A stretch of DNA of 5,460 nt from Gammaproteobacteria bacterium (GTDB lineage: Bacteria; Pseudomonadota; Gammaproteobacteria; SZUA-229): assembly GCA_021768055.1 (NCBI GenBank), contig JAASSE010000102.1, positions 1 through 5,460 on the forward strand, written 5' to 3'. Both the position numbers and the translations under genes were made by a program. Below, in pieces: positions 5,191 to 5,460 of this stretch (position 1 is its first letter; each line of letters begins with the position of its first letter). The notes under the pieces are model-generated. The model was not told where the DNA came from, searched no databases, and saw only the letters and a list, made by a program, of their open reading frames with translations.

Positions 5191-5460
5191 TTAGCTGATA
5201 TGAATCTGTTCCATAAAATAGCACAGGCAATCCTGGCGCACGGCTCTTTCATTGACGGTGTACATGGAAAGTGTGGCATCTTTTTTCAGTATCAATTTTA
5301 AATCCTGAATATCGAAATATTCAGCAGTGACGTCTTCACTGCTTTCATTGGTTACAACGAGATGTGGTTCGCTGCCTGATTTCAGGTTCGCGAATTCTGA
5401 CCCAACCTTGAGTTTTTCAAAATTCTTTGATTCGAGCTCATGTTTTAACTGGATGTCGCC
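5191..5460 (-). CDS. C-terminal part of an unrecognised protein (5' end outside the window)
   Basis: On the - strand a frame is open from the window's right edge (5460) to a TAA at 5191-5193, giving 89 residues with no internal stop. I do not recognise the family. The fragment is hydrophilic and charged, without membrane segments. It has a Lys/Glu-rich start (HELESKNFEKLKVG), a middle part PHLVVTNESSEDVTAEYF that reads like beta strands with a turn, and a Cys-Leu-Cys close to the end (DCLCYFMEQIHIS). It is supported as a gene by its unbroken frame, ordinary protein-like composition and its stop 12 bases before dgkA in the same direction, which is typical of an operon. The start codon is probably beyond the window, and the size of the missing part is unknown. 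Confidence 0.65.
   Translation of the reverse strand, partial: GDIQLKHELESKNFEKLKVGSEFANLKSGSEPHLVVTNESSEDVTAEYFDIQDLKLILKKDATLSMYTVNERAVRQDCLCYFMEQIHIS

Overview
The window looks like a chromosomal segment of a proteobacterium, most likely a gammaproteobacterium. The evidence is the full-length DgkA of the E. coli type, a PhoH ATPase core close to E. coli PhoH in its motifs, and a classic CFA-synthase-type methyltransferase. Coding regions are of medium GC, while the spacer at about 600-860 and the first ~150 bases of phoH are clearly AT-rich. I saw no insertion sequence, tRNA, rRNA or CRISPR array. The genus cannot be named from this sequence alone.

Layout, left to right. Bases 1-112 are the edge of something truncated, possibly the end of an upstream gene that overlaps the next start by ATGA. 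A small four-helix DoxX-family membrane protein follows (113-520, +), then a 340-base AT-rich spacer with a weak terminator-like hairpin, an isolated strong Shine-Dalgarno sequence and a long stem-loop. A short PhoH-family P-loop ATPase (861-1655, +) and a single-domain VOC/glyoxalase-fold protein (1757-2155, +) come next, each apparently on its own. After another AT-rich spacer with a 9-bp inverted repeat comes a tight two-gene unit: a cyclopropane-fatty-acid-synthase-like methyltransferase (2304-3677, +) overlapping by 8 bases a geranylgeranyl-reductase-family flavoprotein (3670-4794, +). Converging on it from the other strand, with only 12 bases between stop codons, are dgkA (4807-5178, -) and, upstream of dgkA, the 3' end of an unrecognised gene (5191-5460, -).

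The clearest functional theme is membrane lipid chemistry. The CFA-type enzyme adds a one-carbon unit from S-adenosylmethionine to acyl-chain double bonds. The flavoprotein belongs to a family that reduces or oxidises C=C bonds of lipid chains. DgkA phosphorylates diacylglycerol back to phosphatidic acid. The methyltransferase/flavoprotein pair, forced by its overlap to be translated in a coupled way, is the best candidate for an under-described pathway, such as a methyl-branched or otherwise modified fatty acyl product. That product is inferred, not shown by the sequence.
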